Source: Candidatus Zhuqueibacterota bacterium (GTDB taxonomy: Bacteria > SM23-31 > B21-G16). Taken from it: DNA of 7,779 nt. The stretch spans positions 1 to 7,779 of the forward strand of contig QNDJ01000059.1 in assembly GCA_003644825.1 (NCBI GenBank), in the 5' to 3' direction. Made by a program: the position numbers and the translations under genes. Shown here piece by piece: positions 5,852-7,779 of this stretch (its first letter is position 1; every line of letters starts with the position of its first letter). The notes beneath the pieces are model-generated. The model saw only the letters and a list, made by a program, of their open reading frames with translations. It searched no databases and was not told where the DNA came from.

Positions 5852-6836
5852 AATCTTTCATTATATTTTTTAGCTCTTCTGTTAAAGCTGGAACCACTTC
5901 AAATAAGTCTCCGACTATTCCATAATTAGCAACCTTAAAAATTGGTGCTTCTGGGTCTTTATTTATTGCAACAATCCACTTTGATGAAGACATCCCTGCT
6001 AAATGCTGGATTGCACCTGAAATTCCACAGGCAATATATAATGTTGGTGAAACAACTTTTCCTGTTTGCCCTACCTGGTCACTATGGGGTCTCCAGCCCG
6101 CATCAACGGCAGCTCTCGAAGCACCCACTACTCCATTAAGAACATCCGCAAGTTCCTCAATAATTTTATAATTATCTGGTCCTTTCATTCCTCTACCACC
6201 AGAAACAATTATATCGGCTTCAGTAAGGTCAACTTTCCCTTCCTTTTCCTGCAATATCTCTTTTACTTTCGATTTAAATTTATATCCGGAAAAATCTATA
6301 TTATACTCTTCCAATTCAGCCTTCTTATTTTCGTCAAAAATTTCAGCAGTAAATACTTTTGGCCTTAGAGTTATAAATTTTATTCTTGAGTTCGATCTTA
6401 TAGTAATAAAAGCTTTTCCTGCAAATATCGGTCTTTTTACTTCTATATTTCCATTATTTAAGTCCAATTTCACACAATCACTTATTAATTCAACATTTAA
6501 TCTGGCAGCAAGTCGAGGCGCCAGGTCCCGTCCCATAGCTGAAGCAGACATCAGTATCAATGATGGATTAATTTTTTCTACAATTTCGGATAAAGTTTTT
6601 GCATACCCATCTGTTGAATAACTTTCCAGTAATGGATTTCTTGCGTTTATTATTTTATCGACACCATAGATTCCAAGAGAATGAGAAAGAGTATTCTCAT
6701 TATTTTCTATAATTATTGCAATTAACTCTTTACCTAAATTGTTAGCGATTTTTTTTCCTGCTGTTGCTACTTCAAAAGAAACGTTTCTTAATTTTCCGTT
6801 TCTCGTTTCTGCAAATATTACAACCGGTCCCTCCAT
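5850..6836 (-). CDS. etfA: Electron transfer flavoprotein, alpha subunit
   Basis: EtfA forms a cytoplasmic heterodimer with EtfB and binds the FAD that receives electrons from acyl-CoA or related dehydrogenases and passes them on. The 328-aa length is normal. The N-terminal alpha/beta domain (about 1-190) includes SASAMGRDLAPRLAARL (97-113). The C-terminal FAD domain has SGGRGMKG (212-219), GASRAAVDAGWRP (238-250), DQVGQTGKVVSP (253-264), CGISGAIQHLAGM (270-282) and INKDPEAPIF (291-300), all standard FAD-contacting segments. GGGAGG lies 8 nt before the ATG. It follows etfB by 19 nt, so the two are one operon. Nothing suggests truncation. No partner dehydrogenase or quinone oxidoreductase is visible, so the electron donor and acceptor remain open. 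Confidence 0.97.
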   Translation of the reverse strand: MEGPVVIFAETRNGKLRNVSFEVATAGKKIANNLGKELIAIIIENNENTLSHSLGIYGVDKIINARNPLLESYSTDGYAKTLSEIVEKINPSLILMSASAMGRDLAPRLAARLNVELISDCVKLDLNNGNIEVKRPIFAGKAFITIRSNSRIKFITLRPKVFTAEIFDENKKAELEEYNIDFSGYKFKSKVKEILQEKEGKVDLTEADIIVSGGRGMKGPDNYKIIEELADVLNGVVGASRAAVDAGWRPHSDQVGQTGKVVSPTLYIACGISGAIQHLAGMSSSKWIVAINKDPEAPIFKVANYGIVGDLFEVVPALTEELKNIMKD

Positions 6837-6855
6837 TTGTTATTCCTCCCTTAAA

Positions 6856-7602
6856 TTAAATAATCTTTGCTTCCTCTTTTAAAAGCCGAACAAGTTCCTT
6901 TACAGCATCTGGACCTTCACCAACTATTTTCCCTTCAGGTCGTGGTTCAGGATATTCCATATTTAAAATTTCAATTTCTGAATCAGGAATCTGCAGTTCA
7001 ACCTCTTCAACAGGCTTTTTCTTTGCCATCATTATTCCCCTCAAAGATGGATATCTTGGTTCATTTAATCCTTTCTGAGCAGTTATAACTGCAGGCAATT
7101 CTGCTTCTACAATTTCCAGACCACCCTCGATTTCTCGTTCTGCTAAAACTTTTGAATCAGCAATTTCAAGTTTTGTAACAACTGTAATTGAAGGCAAATT
7201 CATCAACTCGGCTAACATCGGCCCAACCTGCATATTATCATCATCAACAGCCTGTTTTCCCAGAAGTATCAGGTCACAGTTCATTCCTTTTAAAATTTCA
7301 GCAAGCGCTTTTGCAACTGACAATCCATTGAGAATTCTGTTTTCTTTTATATGAATTGCTCTGTCAGCGCCCATTGCCAGGCCTGTTCTTATAGCTGATA
7401 TTGATCTTTCAGGACCAAGACATACAAGAATGACTTCACCGCCATTTTTTTCTTTTATCTTTAATGCTTCTTCAACAGCAAATTCATCATAAGGGTTCAA
7501 AACAAATGTTACGTTCGATTCTTTTATCCAGTTCTTTTCCGAATCAATTTGAACCCTTGTTTCTGTATCAGGAACCTGCTTTATACAAACTGCTATTTTC
7601 AC
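6856..7602 (-). CDS. etfB: Electron transfer flavoprotein, beta subunit
   Basis: EtfB is the smaller partner of EtfA and binds AMP or a second nucleotide, depending on the ETF class. The 248-aa protein has VCIKQVPDT (5-13), NPYDEFAVEEAL (36-47), GKQAVDDDNMQVGP (115-128) and the family signature around 165-196, including ELPAVITAQKGLNEPRYPSL. The translation starts at GTG 7602, preceded by a strong AAAGGAGGTG ribosome binding site with about 6 nt spacing. It is the first gene of the etfBA operon. Whether this ETF bifurcates electrons cannot be decided here: the motif set fits several groups and no bifurcating partner gene is in view. Confidence 0.97.
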   Translation of the reverse strand: MKIAVCIKQVPDTETRVQIDSEKNWIKESNVTFVLNPYDEFAVEEALKIKEKNGGEVILVCLGPERSISAIRTGLAMGADRAIHIKENRILNGLSVAKALAEILKGMNCDLILLGKQAVDDDNMQVGPMLAELMNLPSITVVTKLEIADSKVLAEREIEGGLEIVEAELPAVITAQKGLNEPRYPSLRGIMMAKKKPVEEVELQIPDSEIEILNMEYPEPRPEGKIVGEGPDAVKELVRLLKEEAKII

Positions 7603-7633
7603 AATCCACCTCCTTTTATAAATTTAAAAATTA

Positions 7634-7662
7634 AATATAAATAATTTTAAAAACTAAATCAA
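7634..7662 (-). promoter_or_regulatory. Candidate sigma-70-type promoter of etfBA
   Basis: The minus strand has TTGATT (7657-7662), a 17-nt spacer and TATATT (7634-7639), about 32 nt before the etfB start. The surrounding DNA is extremely AT-rich, so other placements are possible. I saw no inverted repeat overlapping it. The etfB gene could also be read from a promoter outside the window. Confidence 0.4.
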
Positions 7663-7743
7663 GTTGCTTTTAAATCAAATTCATTTATATTCAATTTATT
7701 TAACATTAAATTCTTTGCAGGAATAAATATCCATAAAATTAAA

Positions 7744-7779
7744 GAGATTGCCATGCCCCTTATGGGGCTCGCAATGACA
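7744..7779. repeat. Imperfect-palindrome repeat at the right edge (probably dispersed)
   Basis: Outer arms ATTGC (7747-7751) and GCAAT (7771-7775) enclose an inner GCCCC-TTAT-GGGGC hairpin (7755-7768), offset by a small internal bulge. The GC-rich block stands out against very AT-rich flanks. On the minus strand it reads TGTCATTGCGAG at one end and GGCAATCTC at the other. These end motifs recur in short intergenic palindromic repeats of many bacterial genomes, from memory. The element may continue past the window. Only one copy is visible here. Confidence 0.5.

Noticed and set aside
6066-6368. 100-codon plus-strand open frame opposite etfA
   Set aside because: It is antisense to a clear EtfA sequence with no start signals; it is a shadow frame.

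Overview
The window is an AT-rich stretch of a motile bacterial chromosome. It carries flagellar late genes with sigma-28 signals, a translesion polymerase pair and an electron-transfer flavoprotein operon. Tight spacing, strong AGGAGG-type ribosome binding sites, GTG as an alternative start, and clear factor-independent terminators fit a free-living bacterium. I cannot place it in a phylum from sequence alone; the proteins look full length and show no decay.

Layout, left to right. (1) Positions 1-67 hold a strong leftward promoter with a small palindrome at its -35, serving a gene outside the window. (2) Positions 68-4355 (minus strand) are a two-gene unit: a DinB/Pol IV-like Y-family polymerase, followed by an overlapping DnaE2/ImuC-like C-family polymerase. 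Its promoter is at 4381-4410 and is surrounded by inverted repeats with SOS-box-like half sites. (3) A terminator at 4435-4463 separates this unit from a 280-aa flagellin (minus strand, 4524-5366). (4) The 236-bp gap at 5367-5602 carries two divergent sigma-28 promoters. One faces the flagellin, whose leader has a hairpin with AAGGA in the loop and a second AAGGA at the Shine-Dalgarno site, the arrangement of a CsrA-controlled flagellin mRNA. The other faces a short plus-strand gene at 5603-5782 encoding a 59-aa proline-rich protein. (5) A bidirectional terminator at 5817-5851 closes that small gene and the convergent etfBA operon (5850-7602, minus strand). (6) Upstream of etfB lie a candidate housekeeping promoter and, at the very edge, an imperfect-palindrome repeat.

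How the parts work together. The flagellin and the 59-aa protein should be switched on together, late in flagellar assembly, by FliA/SigD. Flagellin translation would then be gated by CsrA. The two polymerases look like a damage-inducible lesion-bypass pair analogous to the ImuB-DnaE2 mutasome, but with an apparently active Y-family partner and no ImuA nearby. EtfA and EtfB form the FAD-containing electron carrier that couples acyl-CoA or other flavin dehydrogenases to the rest of electron transfer.

The most interesting items are the small sigma-28-driven gene, the predicted CsrA switch in the flagellin leader, and the unusual polymerase pair with its operator-like promoter.
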